NCBI GenBank assembly: GCA_029962745.1
Contig: CM057167.1
Coordinates: 21,378,679 to 21,442,678 of the forward strand
DNA length: 64,000 nt
DNA from: Echinometra lucunter
Lineage: Eukaryota; Echinodermata; Echinoidea; Camarodonta; Echinometridae
Reading direction: 5' to 3'
Each line of letters opens with the position of its first letter. The first letter of the stretch is position 1. Positions 23,447 to 34,600 of this stretch are shown piece after piece. Both the position numbers and the translations under genes were made by a program. The notes beneath the pieces were generated by a model, which saw nothing but the letters and a program-made list of their open reading frames with translations, was not told the origin of the DNA and did no database searches.

Positions 23447-24441
23447 CCCATTCAAGACAGAATTCCACGCTGTGTGGTTTGGTCCAATAACTTTAAAGGA
23501 GAATGCAACTCAGACATCAGTGTGCTTCCAGTGAATGAAGAAGAACAAGAAGAGTAAACAGTGAAAGTTTGAACAAAATCGGACAGTCTGTTCAAGAGTT
23601 ATGAACTTTGAAAGTTTAAATAAATCCTTATTATGGGAATCCTTGAGTTGGCAACTCCACCAGCATCTGTGATGTCATTGTGGACAACTCTCCATTCATT
23701 TTGTACACAGAATTTCATATTTTCTTCATTTTCAAGAAAAATAGAAATTTGTTTGATTTATTGTTTGAGTATGACATGGCTACATCAATTCTGCAAGCAT
23801 TTTTGGAAGAATTATGTTGATTACTGAGTTGAAATTTCATAAAAATCAATTTTTTTGAAGATTCATGCATAAAATAAATAGAGAGTTGTCCACGATGACA
23901 TCACAGATGCTGGCAAAGTTGCCAACTCAACGATCCCAGTAATAGGGATTTACTGAAACTTTCAAAATTCATAACTTTTGAACAGATTGTCCGATTTTGC
24001 TCAAACTTTCACCGTTTACTCTTCTTGGTCATCCCCATTCACTAAGAGCACACTGATGCCTGGGTTGCTTTCTCCTTTAAATGCAGAGCTCTAAAAAAAC
24101 ATACCAAATACATTAGGAGAAAGAGCAAAAAATTCTACACATACTGTTCTTATTTTGGTTGTGTCAGTATTTGTTGTTTGATTCTGAAAATATTTTAAAA
24201 GAAAACGAGCACAAAAAATCTTTAAATTGGCAATAAGATGAAAAGTTCAAGATCACCACATTTCCATACAAAGTGGCAACCTTTTAAACTTCTCAGCATA
24301 GTTTCTGTCAGTTTGTTGTCATTTCAGATACATGTCTTTTATAAGAAAAATGTAGAAGTAGAACAAAATACTGGTGGTTGCAAATGTGAGTAAGAAAAGT
24401 TGATCAAATAAGGCTTCAGATAATTCCTGTCATGAATGAAG
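23447..24441 (-). mobile_element. TTAA-type MITE family A copy split by a family B MITE
   Basis: The left 46 bases begin CCCATTCAAGACAG and the right part (24081-24441) ends CTGTCATGAATG. Together they make one minus-oriented family A element, as judged by AATTGGCAA and CATTTCAGATACATG blocks. A 580-bp family B element with its own TTAA duplication lies between them (23497-24076). The outer TTAA sites are mutated. Family A is therefore older at this spot. Confidence 0.8.
23497..24076. mobile_element. TTAA-flanked long-palindrome MITE, family B copy 1
   Basis: TTAA at 23493-23496 and 24077-24080. The ends AGGAGAATGCAACTCAGACA and its inverse (...TGCCTGGGTTGCTTTCTCCT) form a terminal repeat of about 30 bases. 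The complementarity continues through most of the element, e.g. GAGAGTTGTCCACGATGACA on the right against its inverse on the left, so the whole 580 bp can fold back. The copy at 56833-57412 has exactly the same length. It is non-coding. Confidence 0.9.
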
Positions 24442-25582
24442 TGAAAGGCTACCATGCAGGATGTCCAACTTCCTATCATAGGAAATCATTTGGTGTAATG
24501 TGGTAGATAGCAGATTGTTCATTGCCTATATCCTTCTTCATTGCCAATTGCTATTTAAATCCCCCTATCTAGCCAGAGACTCTCTTTCCTAATTGAAGGA
24601 AATGATTGTTGTAGTTTTGGAAGGGTCTGGATTATACAGACTACCTTTCACAACTCTGAAGAGCCTGCTCTATTGAATGTTAGTCTAAAATAATATTTTT
24701 CTCTCTTTTTCAACGTAATCATATTTTCGTTTTATCTTTCATTAATATCTTGTACATATCGCCCTTTTAACACAGTCAATAGAACTGTCATCATGGAATT
24801 TTGCCAACGAAACCTTTAGTTATAGTTGGAGTAAGTCGGTGCAATTTTAAGATGTGCTGTCTGTGAAACAGACTGTTTGATGGAATTTTATATGTAGTTC
24901 ATAATACACTTAGTGTGAATTTCATGCCCAATACAGAGAGGGATGTTGGAGACAATACCTACATGCTTGCCCAAAGCTTAACCTGATATAGCGATACGGA
25001 TGGGTTAGTTTGCAAGTTGCAGCAATAAGACCATGTATTTCCAAAGAGTTGACCTGTGAAACGTCTTGTAAGCTGACTCCTCTTTTTCAGAGAGTAGTTT
25101 GGCATTTCAAGATGGATGCGAGGGGTTCCCATGACGACCGAGATATGATCACTAATGATGCCATCCACGCTCAATAAAGGGCCTAGGGGCTTTTCTCCAT
25201 TTGTATTGGGTATTTCCATCTACCTTTGTGCCTAGACAATCATATTTATGTATTTCTGTGAAGTATTGAAGGATATGGCCTTTCTTAACATCCTGAAGAA
25301 ATTCCCATGTTAACCATGCTCATGATCAAATGGCTCCTGTGTCATTTATATTTTGAATGTCTTACAGAGGTCTAAACTGATCTTTGATGGTTTGAGGGAA
25401 AACTCACTGAAGGATAACAATGTTACAATCGTTCCCTTTTTGTTTTGTTTTTTGTTAGTGTTTTTCATTGTAATCTGTCAAATTCAGAAAGGTAGAAACA
25501 CACATAAGCAAATATGGGAATATTTGTGTCTCTACCCTCTTCAAATTTGCTATAAAATATGCCAACAAATTGAAGGTTGCAT

Positions 25583-25946
25583 CAGGGTTCTCACTAGAAA
25601 AAAATCCACACACGGTTCCCACTCTGCGCAAAGCGTGGACATTTCGGAAGTTTTACAGAATAACACCTAAAGTTAGGTGTGGCGGCAGTATATGCTATAG
25701 TAAAAGGATGAAAAATACTTCTTGGTAAGCAGGAGTTGTCTACTAATGGCATAAAAGTAAAAATACATTGCCAAAAAGCAAAACAATCTGTGACATTTAT
25801 CATTATTGTTAGGAATATATACTCCAATATTTTTTTACCCGTGTTGTCACACATGGTGCAGCAATTTCACACATGGTTCTTCCTTGTCTGAAACCCTTTA
25901 CGCATGGTATTGGAACCATGGGTGTTATGTACTGGCGAGAACCATG
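25583..25946. mobile_element. hAT-type MITE, family F copy 2
   Basis: A near-identical copy of 14331-14695 in the same orientation, with ends CAGGGTTCTCAC and GAGAACCATG. The flanks share GCATCAG on both sides, partly overlapping the end, so the target duplication is less clear than for copy 1. The minus-strand frame of copy 1 is also open over part of this copy. Confidence 0.8.
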
Positions 25947-26234
25947 GCATCAGTGGAAATATTTTTTCATACTTGCCTTGTGTTTGCATATGAAAAATTT
26001 TTTTGCATGGTATCGGATTTCTTTTTCCTGCGATGGTGAACATCCAGGATGAATTCCTGGTAAATCTTTTCCATCCTGATCGTTTTTCCCTTTCCTTTTT
26101 GTGGTGGATCCTTATTCTTCCCCATTAGAATCCTTTTATCTGCGAATAAATGTAACTGCAGAACTATTCCAAACAGCATTCCCCCTTTCTACCACAAGTA
26201 TTTCTGTGGCTTGGCATACCAGTGTCATAGACAC

Positions 26235-26505
26235 TCACTATGAACATGGCGGACAAAGAAAGCGGACAAAATAAACAACCTCTCATTCTACCCTTCACAA
26301 TGGTTCTGGTTGTCAAAAGAACATCCCTTCACAGCTATTATGTTTAATCCTGTAGTTCCAGGTGAATATGCATGTGACACCTGTTCCACATATTTTAGAC
26401 AATAGCAGTGAAGGGATGTTCTTTTGACTACCAGAACCATTGTGAAGGGTAGAATGAGGGGTTGTTTATTTTGTCCGCTTTCTTTGTCCGTCATGTTCAT
26501 AGTGA
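26235..26505. mobile_element. Foldback element with ~105-bp arms
   Basis: The left arm TCACTATGAACATGGCGGAC... and the right arm ...TCATGTTCATAGTGA are complementary over about 105 bases with around four mismatches, separated by a loop of about 60 bases. The RNA or single strand would form a long hairpin. No ORF of note. The near-perfect arms suggest a young insertion. Confidence 0.88.
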
Positions 26506-27257
26506 CTTGTCATCACTTTTCAACAATAACTAGTCTACATTCACATGCATTACAGTCAGTTCTTCATAATCAGTACCTTTTTTTATACATGTGTCTTCAA
26601 ACTCAAAGTCATACATGGAGCATGATTTTGAACCAGTACCCCATGCAATCTGATTAAACCAATTCCAAGTAGACCAACATTTTTATCTTCTTTCATAGAT
26701 TTTATTGGACATTTAGTCACAATTGACTATTTTTGCCCATTGCCACACAGTTACTTTGTCTGTTCGAAGCCAGAAGGGCGTTAACTAATATCATTTTATA
26801 CAGACTTCATGCTTTTCTGGCTCCAAACAGATGTAATATCATATGCATGTGAAATTGATCATTTGAATACAGAAATATGATCTTAATTAATGTGTTAACA
26901 TTCTATTCTATTTTTAGACAGTGTATCATGTTTAGTCTTTTGAAGGGGAAATACATACATTCACATTATTTTCAATGTTTACATGGGTCTGCACCTGAAG
27001 ACTAGTCAAAGATGAAATTGAAAGAGATAATGGGATTAGTGTATATTACAAATCTTGTGGCTTGTATTTCTTTGTGATATCTATTGCGCAAGATTGACAT
27101 ACATCAGTCTATGGTTGCCTTCAAGGGGCAAGTCAAACTATTGGACACTACCTTTGTCATTTCTTTAAGATCATGCCTTGTTGTAGCTGTCAAATGGTGC
27201 CTTCATTCATGGATGATTTCATAACTGAATACTTGTACCGTGTTTTGGAGAATCTTC

Positions 27258-27880
27258 ATATCGTCGCCTTCCCCGAAAAAGGCCACTAATGCGCACATGC
27301 ACGAAATGTACGTTTTCGAGAAAAACGCGATTGAAGTTTTGACCTCATTTTGAGCTTTTAGCAGCTAGTGTATTATTTTTCCGTCCTAACTCTCAAACTT
27401 TCTGACAGAGCAAGTTTTTTTCTTCATTGATATTTTGTGCTTTTATTCAAAACACTCTAAAGGTTTTCTAATCATTAGCATTTAATCCTTAACGGCTTTC
27501 TTCCCGGAACAAATATGCGCGAGTATGTAAATCCAGTTCCCGGAAAAAGGCCGCTAATGCGAATCGGTTTATGCGCGTAAGCACGTTGAGTGAAGAATAG
27601 TGTCTTTCTTCCGGGAACAAAAAAATGCGCAATAGTTCCCAGAAAAGGGATGCTATTGCAAGTCAGTCTGTGTGCGTAAGCACGTTGAGTGAGGAGTAAT
27701 TCACGTGCTCGCTTAATTTTGTTTTTTGGCTTATTACGCCATAATGATGTCAAATTGAGGTTTGAGAATGGTACGAGAAGAAAGCTTATGACATACTTTT
27801 TCCATTTCTGCAATGAAAAAAAATGGTGGGAAAATTGAGAAAAGGTCGATAACGGCCTTTTTCCGGGAAGGCGACGATAT
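27258..27880. mobile_element. MITE with CGTCGCCTTCCC inverted ends
   Basis: ATATCGTCGCCTTCCCCGAA (then AAAGGCC) at the left is matched in inverse by the right end GGCCTTTTTCCGGGAAGGCG (then ACGATAT), a 27-bp terminal repeat with one mismatch. Inside, a ~115-bp unit with GCGCGTAAGCACGTTGAGTG and TTCCGGGAAC is repeated about twice. It is richer in CpG than its surroundings. The minus-strand 137-codon frame has no recognised domain. Confidence 0.75.
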
Positions 27881-28209
27881 TTTCCCATACCAGATCACCA
27901 GGCTAAGTGAAATTAATTCCCATCCATTTGGGACGACTGTTTTCTAATGAGCAGAAGGTTCCTTGTTATTTGATACTTTGGTTTTTAATTCACACACAAG
28001 TCTAATTAAGTGTCAATTTCAGCAGGAACTTTTGTGATGAAAATTTCATTTACCCATGCTTTATATATAATGGATGAAAAAACTTCTAAGCAGTTCAGAA
28101 TTAATGTACATGCATGTTGTTATTTAAACAATACCAAGATATTTGGTCACATTTATGTCCCATATGTAGCAAAGTGGTTTGCATTAGGACATCAATTGTA
28201 ACTTTTTAA

Positions 28210-28618
28210 CCCATTCGTGACAGGAATTATTTAAAGCCTAATTTGATCAGCTTTTATTCTTCAAATTGGCAACACCAGCATTTTTCTTTTATTGCTACAT
28301 TTTTCTTATAAAACATCATGTATCTGAAATGAATATAAATTGACAGAATGTATGATGAGAAGTCATAACGTTGCCAATTTGCAGGGAAAAACGGTAAATT
28401 TAACATTTTCATCTCATTGCGAATTTAAGGATTTTAATGCTTATTTTCCTTTAAAAAAATTTCAGCATCAAACAACAAATATTGATGCAACGAAAACGGG
28501 CACAGTATGTGTAGAATTTGTTGCTCTTTTTGCTCATGTATTTGGTATTATTTTTATGGTTCTGCATCAAAAATTATTAGACCAAACCACAAAATGTGGA
28601 CCCTCTGTCACGAATGGG
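28210..28618 (+). mobile_element. TTAA-flanked MITE, family A copy 2
   Basis: TTAA at 28206-28209 and 28619-28622. The ends CCCATTCGTGACAG and CTGTCACGAATGGG are perfect 14-bp inverted repeats. It is 409 bp, the same length as 61695-62103. Non-autonomous, piggyBac-like by target site. Confidence 0.92.
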
Positions 28619-28920
28619 TTAACCTCATATTTCATGGAGTTCCCAGCTCTATAAGTGGGGCTATTTCTTATCACCAGAAATACTCATTATCTTAGATTTG
28701 ATCTGTAACATGTGAGACAAAAACATTTGGACTTGCCTATTTATGAAATCTAAGAAATGTGGGGTCTTAGATTTGGCCATTTGTACAGCACTCATACCCG
28801 TTATAGTCTGATGCTCATGGCATTTAGACATCATAGCCCTGGTCATAGCCGAGCCGCCAAAGTAACTAGCACTGAAGCATATCAGTAATCCATCTACTTC
28901 TGTGTGGAGAGTGACAAATG

Positions 28921-29034
28921 TGGACTAAAATCTTGCCAAAGGATGTAAGTGCCGGGCTTGGATTTGAACCCCATACCTTGTGACCTGCAGTCCAGAGACA
29001 TGTCCACTAGACCATGATACCTCTACAATAGTAC
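28921..29034 (-). repeat. tRNA-derived SINE just upstream of the retrotransposon
   Basis: On the minus strand: AGAGGTATCATGGTCTAGTG (A-box-like), then GGGGTTCAAATCCAAGCCCG (B box), then the ACTTACATCCTTTGGCAAGA tail block. The LTR retrotransposon begins 30 bases after it. Confidence 0.75.
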
Positions 29035-29063
29035 TAAAATTGTTATCAAACTTGTGTTAATAT

Positions 29064-29456
29064 TGTAGCGTAATCAGTTATACTTTGAAATGCATTGCTC
29101 AGTTAGACCTTTAGAGGGCGATATATTTTTTACTGTATCTTGTACTTGTGCTTTGCATTGGTGAGAAGTACGTCAGTTCGCTTGGGGCTGCGAGGGCGTG
29201 CGGTTGTATACAGAGCTCCAAATAAAGTCCGAAGTCATTTTACTTTACGAAAGATCTCCCAAGTTTGTATTTCTAGAGGTGAGTGAGTGATTCACTATAA
29301 TTTCAGGTTAATGAGAGGGAGAGAAAGCGTATCACGTTGCACAATATATTTTTGTGAGAGAATCCATGAATGAGGTGTATGATTGAGAGAAGCGTGGACC
29401 GGGTTCGAGAGACTGCAAGGCAGAACGCTACCCCGTCAGAGCCCGGTTACGCCACA
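29064..29456 (+). repeat. 5' LTR
   Basis: Begins TGTAGCGTAATC and ends TTACGCCACA (TG...CA). It has a TATA-like GTATAC near 29206, AATAAA at 29221-29226, and a strong splice donor (TAGAG then GTGAGTGA) at 29279. If transcription starts about 25-30 bases after the TATA-like box, R is very short and the donor lies in U5, so it would be present only at the 5' end of the RNA. These transcription points are inferred. Confidence 0.95.
29279..29286 (+). promoter_or_regulatory. Candidate splice donor in U5
   Basis: CTAGAG followed by GTGAGTGA fits the animal donor consensus. Paired with the acceptor at 35551-35553 it would remove gag and pol and bring the zinc-finger ORF near the 5' end of the RNA, as retroviruses do for env. 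Confidence 0.55.
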
Positions 29457-29681
29457 CTGGTGGCCGCGGTGGGATCAAAACAACGTGGTACTAGGAGCTC
29501 AACACAACTCTCAACCTGCGCCTGTATAGCTTCGCCTGTGTGTAGGCGAATGTGGAGAGAGCGAGTAAGAGAGCGCCTACATGAACCTGGAGAGAGCGCC
29601 TGTGAGGAGCGCCTGGAGAGAGCGGACGATAGAGCGCCTGTGAGGAGTGCATGGAGAGAGCGGACGATAGAGCGCCTGTGA
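29370..29681 (+). CDS. Upstream ORF in the retrotransposon leader (doubtful)
   Basis: An ATG-started frame of 103 codons runs from the end of the 5' LTR into the leader. It is Arg/Glu-rich because the leader repeats encode RERL, ERAD and similar runs. No domain is recognised. It may only be a by-product of the repeats, but ribosomes scanning from the cap would meet it before gag, so it could limit gag translation. Confidence 0.25.
   Translation: MRCMIERSVDRVRETARQNATPSEPGYATLVAAVGSKQRGTRSSTQLSTCACIASPVCRRMWRERVRERLHEPGESACEERLERADDRAPVRSAWRERTIERL
29458..29475 (+). promoter_or_regulatory. Primer binding site, tRNA-Leu-like
   Basis: TGGTGGCCGCGGTGGGAT starts one base after the LTR. TGG pairs with the CCA end of a tRNA. 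The rest is complementary to the 3' end of animal tRNA-Leu (…ATCCCACCGCTGCCA in my recall) with one mismatch. It would prime minus-strand DNA synthesis. Confidence 0.7.
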
Positions 29682-30182
29682 GTAGCGCCTACAAGGAGGG
29701 CTTGAAGAGAGCCCGTGAGAGCACCTGTGCATTGGATGCATAGTGCCTATAGAGTTCTCCTGCAGGGTGTAGGCGAAGGAAATGATTGCGCCTATACGTT
29801 GAGAGTATAGAGCCTTGAGTTTCGCCTGTGTGTAGGCGACAGGAGTGGCAGCGCCTATACGTGGAGGTATATGCGCCTGTGTGTGGGCGACAACAGAGAT
29901 AGCGCCTACACGTGGAGGTATATGCGCCTGAACTTCGCCTGTGCGAAGGCGGGAAAGCAGAGATAGCGCCTATACGTGAAAGTATAGCGCCTAGAGTTGA
30001 TTTCTCCTGTGTGTAGGCGACGGCGGAGATAGCGCCTATACGTTGAGGTATAGGGCCTTGAATTCGCCTACGTTGAGAAGGCGATTACAAAGATAGCGGC
30101 CGTGTGATTGGGATAGCGCCTTTGCGCTGGAATATAGCACCTTGCCCGAGTTTTGTCTGAGTAAAGTAGAGATAGTGCTGTA
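29476..30182 (+). repeat. Retrotransposon leader made of repeated hairpins
   Basis: About 700 bases between primer site and gag. Two motif types alternate. The first is TCGCCTGTGTGTAGGCGA-type stem-loops at about 29531, 29757, 29821, 29873, 29934, 30002 and 30063. The second is GCGCCTATACGT..G..GTATA-type stem-loops near 29791, 29851, 29901, 29966 and 30031. The first 200 bases also hold a ~52-bp direct repeat (GAGAGAGCGGACGATAGAGC). Compensating changes are visible (GTGTGTAGGCGA versus GTGCGAAGGCGG). Such structure could be a packaging signal or a translation element; the function is inferred. Confidence 0.7.
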
Positions 30183-31610
30183 ATGGCTAACCAACGAGTG
30201 GTTATGGAGGATGAAATTGGAATTCTTGCAGCTGAGCTTCAGCGTGGAGATGAGGATCTCCGAAGGTCTAAGACGGAGAATGAACAACTCCTAGAGCAGA
30301 ATAGGCTTCTGAGGATGGAAGTTGAGAGATTGCGCAGTAGTCAATCTCCAATAAGTTTCCCCAATCATCTACAGGGTGAAAGAGCATCTGCGGCAGTTCG
30401 GCAGGGACGTGAGTCGATGGAGACTCATCCAGGAACTGTGAGAATGTCGGTTTCACCAGGCAATAACGGGGCACTTCGTTTAGAAAAAGGGGCAACAACG
30501 ATGCTCGGGCGTGAGCAGACGCCAGGAGAAAGAGTAGAACATTTCCGTGCTGCAATGAATCCTCCAACCAGCACACCAGCAACTGCTCTTGTAGGAGATT
30601 ACGGGACACCAGTGGCAAGCCTCCTACATAGACGTGACTTGGACATGCCAGATAGTGCCTTACCCAGGATGAGACCAGCAGACTATGAGATGCGCAGACA
30701 AGACCTTCCAAAAAGAGAGATGGCATTTCAGCCACAGTCTGTGGTCACACTGAACAAGCCCAACATAACCCCTGACCGATTTGATGGGAAGACCCCATGG
30801 AGGGATTATGTTAGTCATTTTGATGCTTGCAGGATGGCAAATAATTGGAGCGACGGTCAGGCGAAGGTATTCCTTGCAGCCAGTCTCAGGGGGCCAGCAC
30901 TAAAGATCTTAGGTAACAAGACAGTAGACACGGCACAGATCACATATCATGAACTGGTGAATCTCTTGGGGAAGAGATTTGGCCCTGGCCAGTTAGCGGA
31001 GAATTACCTCCTTGAGCTGCGGCATAGACGGCAGGGGCCTAGAGAAACCATACAAGAGTTAGGCCAGGCCATCAGGGAGTTGTCCACATTGGCATATCCA
31101 GAGCTAAGTGAAGATGCTCAGGATCGGTTGGCCCGGACACATTTCTCAGAAGCGATAGAAGATCAGTCTATCAGAGAGGGAGTGTTCCGATCCAAGCCAG
31201 AAACAATGGATGAAGCCATTCAGGCGGCCCTAGCCACAGACAACTTCTTCAAACTAGAAGAACAAAGGTCTGGTAGGAGACATAGACAGTCCAGGGCGGT
31301 GGATGTCGATTCAGAGGTGACAGTCAATGAGATCTGGAAGGAACTAAAACGGATAGAGGAGAAAATCTCTAAGCAGGAACCATCTAGTAATAGGAATGAG
31401 TCAAGACAGTCAAGACCAAATGCCTACAGACGAAGAAAGGCCATTGAAACTGATGAGTGTTACAAGTGCCATGAGCAAGGCCACTTTCAGCGGGACTGCC
31501 CTCAAGGACAGGAAAGACAGAAGCCTTCGGGAAACGAGAGTCAGCCGACTCAGTTGCCCGAGAGAAGGCTGGAAGGAAGCAAGGGCTCAAAGGAGGCACG
31601 GAACCTCTAA
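30183..31610 (+). CDS. gag: Gag polyprotein of the LTR retrotransposon
   Basis: A 475-residue structural protein expected to form the particle and bind RNA. Residues 1-60 contain a Glu/Leu-rich segment likely to be a coiled coil. Residues about 190-365 form a capsid-like region (FDGKTPWRDYVSHFDACR, later LGKRFGPGQL and ELRHRRQGPRETIQELG), the retrotransposon Gag pattern. A single CCHC zinc knuckle CYKCHEQGHFQRDC spans residues 426-439 and is followed by a basic/Gln-rich tail. The start ATG at 30183 is the first in this frame after the leader. The end overlaps the pol frame by 136 bases, with a slippery site at codons 450-451. The frame is undamaged. Confidence 0.95.
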   Translation: MANQRVVMEDEIGILAAELQRGDEDLRRSKTENEQLLEQNRLLRMEVERLRSSQSPISFPNHLQGERASAAVRQGRESMETHPGTVRMSVSPGNNGALRLEKGATTMLGREQTPGERVEHFRAAMNPPTSTPATALVGDYGTPVASLLHRRDLDMPDSALPRMRPADYEMRRQDLPKREMAFQPQSVVTLNKPNITPDRFDGKTPWRDYVSHFDACRMANNWSDGQAKVFLAASLRGPALKILGNKTVDTAQITYHELVNLLGKRFGPGQLAENYLLELRHRRQGPRETIQELGQAIRELSTLAYPELSEDAQDRLARTHFSEAIEDQSIREGVFRSKPETMDEAIQAALATDNFFKLEEQRSGRRHRQSRAVDVDSEVTVNEIWKELKRIEEKISKQEPSSNRNESRQSRPNAYRRRKAIETDECYKCHEQGHFQRDCPQGQERQKPSGNESQPTQLPERRLEGSKGSKEARNL

Positions 31611-34600
31611 TTGAAGAACCTTCTTTAAGACAATTGACTGCAAACTACAGACCAGACCGGGCACGTTGTGGACTTTTTGTTGAAGTAGGAATCAGAGGTG
31701 TGAAGGCAAGACTTTTAGCAGATTCTGGAGCGACAGACACCATCTTGTCTTCATCCTTGTATCATCAGATCTCTTCAGCAAACAGACCAAATCTCTCTAA
31801 TGTCAGCGTCAAGAATGCGGATGGTAGCAGCATGGAGACACTAGGTAGTGCTTGGCTGGAGCTTGGGCTCGGAAAATGCATTTTTCCACTTCAGGTTGTT
31901 TTTGGTAATACCGATCAAATAGATGGTCTCTTAGGGTTAGACTTTCTAATCCCCAATGAGGCAATTCTGGATTTCAAGGCCAAGGAACTTCGGATCAAAG
32001 GGGCAAGGATCAAATGCACAGATGGAAGAGGAGATTCATTTTGCTCCAGGGTTGTTGTTGGGTCCAGTATCAGTATACCCCCTGGTCAGGAAGTGGTCCT
32101 TCCGGGTCATGCTACAGGGTCACAAATTGGGTCAGGTCTTGCTCTCATAGAACCAGCGGAGAATGGTGAGCTTCTCCACAAGGGAATTGCTGTAGCACGG
32201 GTGGTTGTTGAAACCACAAAGGCAACCCTACCCATTCGAGTCTTCAATCCAGGAACCAAGGCATGCATGATTCGCAAGGGCACCTTAGCGGGTCATCTTT
32301 CTGTCATTAGTGAGGCAGATATTGAAGAGTGCAGAGGTAACGCACTAACATCGGATGGTGGCTATGAAGTTCCTGAACATCTCAGAGATCTTTTTGAGAG
32401 GACCAAGGAAGGGACTGACAAGGTGTACCATGAGAAAATTGCCAAGCTGCTGTGCGAAAATCAGGACATTTTCGCAAAGTCTGACACAGACATAGGAAAG
32501 ACAGGCCTTGTGAAACATCAGATCAACACCGGAGATAGTCCTCCAATTCGGGAGAGGCCCCGTAGATTCCCACCGAAGGAACAAGAGGAAATTGATCGAC
32601 AGATCAAGGACATGCTGGCGAATGGCAGGATAGAGCCTTCGGACAGTCCATGGTCATCTAACGTTGTACTTGTCAAGAAGAAGGATGGATCAAAGAGGTT
32701 TTGTGTGGACTATCGCAAGTTGAACAACTTGACGATAAAGGATGGGTACCCAATTCCTCGCATAGATGATTCGCTAGATGCACTTGGTGGTGCAAGATGG
32801 TTTTCGACTCTGGACCTGGCCTCCGGATACTGGCAGGTAGAGTTGGATGAAGAAGCCAAGAAGAAATCAGCCTTTGTTGTGAGGGGAGGACTTTATAGTT
32901 GGAAGGTGATGCCTTTCGGCTTATGCAATGCCCCCTCCACATTCGAAAGACTGATGGAACGGGTCCTTGGTGGTCTTCATTGGGAAGTACTCTTGGTGTA
33001 TCTAGATGATGTGATCGTGTTTGCTAAGACAATTGAAGATGAACTGACTAGACTTGACATGGTCTTCCAGCGCTTACGGCAGGCAGGTCTGAAATTGAAG
33101 CCTAAGAAGTGCCACTTGTTTTGTGAGAGTGTCCTGTATTTGGGACATGTAGTGTCCGGAGAAGGCATTTCAACAGACCCAGAGAAGATCAGAGCGGTGC
33201 GGGATTGGCCAGTCCCTACGAGTGTCAAGGAAGTCCAGAGTTTCCTAGGACTTGCCTCATACTATCGGAGGTTTATCGCAGGATTCGCCAATATTGCCCG
33301 CCCACTACATCATCTAACCAAGAAAGGCCAGATATTCTGCTGGACAGCAGAGTGTGAAGATGCCTTCCAAGAACTCAAGGATCGACTGCAGGAGTCACCA
33401 ATCTTGGCTTACCCCGACCCAAAAGAGGAGTACATATTGGATACAGATGCTAGCAATGAGGGGATTGGAGCTGTCCTGTCTCAAGTGGTTGATGGGAAGG
33501 AGAGAGTAATATCCTATGCTAGCAGAGCACTGCATAAGGCAGAAAAGAATTACTGCGTAACTCGGAAGGAGTTATTGGCCGTAGTAGTATTTCTGAAGCA
33601 GTTCCGACAGTACTTGTATGGACAGAGGTTCACAGTCAGGACGGATCATGGGGCACTTCGCTGGCTCTTGAATTTCCGGGATCCGCAGGGTCAGATGGCT
33701 CGTTGGCTGCAAGTGATAGCCGAGTACGACTTCAAAATCGTGCATCGTGCAGGGAGATCACATGCCAACGCAGATGGCCTTTCAAGACGACCTTGTCCCC
33801 AGTGCAAACGTGACTTTGAGGAAGAACCGGAACCAGAAGTGGAGGTACCCCAAGACAACTGTGTGGAAGCAAAAGCGGTTACAGTGGAACCTGACATCAG
33901 CAATGAACAGATGAGCAAATATCAAGAGCAGGATCCTTCTGTCAAGTGGATCATGGAGGCTAAGCAACAATCGGCGGACCGGCCTGATTGGTCAACAGTG
34001 GCTTCGAAGTCTAGTGTGGAGAAGTCCTATTGGAGGATGTGGGCACAGCTAGAAGTGAAGCAAGGAATACTCTACAGGAAGTGGGAGTGTGACCAAGGTC
34101 GGAAGGTAAGCTGGCACGTTGTGCTTCCGGCTGTTCTGCGGGCAGATATTGTGAAGGAATTGCATGGTGGGAAATCGAGTGGACACCTTGGCCAAAACAA
34201 GACTAGAGAGAAGGTCCGCATGAGGTTTTATTGGGTTGGGATGGATGCAGATATTCGTTCAATGGTCCGGCAGTGTAATGTCTGTGCCTCAAAGAAGTCT
34301 CCAGGGAAGAAGAGGAGAGCTCCCTTGCAACAGGATTGTGTTGGGATGCCAATGGAAAGGGTAGCTCTGGACATTGTTGGTCCTCTTCCGGAGACAGAAA
34401 GAGGAAACAAATACATCCTGGTGGTAGGGGACTACTTTACGAAGTGGATGGAAGCCTACCCGATACCAGACCAAACGGCGGAAACAGTGGCAGACAAGTT
34501 CGTCAGCGAGTTTGTCTGTAGGTTTGGTGTGCCTACAGTTCTGCATTCGGATCAGGGCCGAAATTTCGAGTCATGTGTCTTCCAGGAAATGTGCCGCATA

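Noticed and set aside
22925..23455. 176-codon minus-strand frame of FPSLP repeats
   Set aside because: It is only the translation of the GGGAA satellite; there is no start context or domain.
27475..27888. 137-codon minus-strand frame
   Set aside because: Inside a MITE with internal repeats; no recognised domain.
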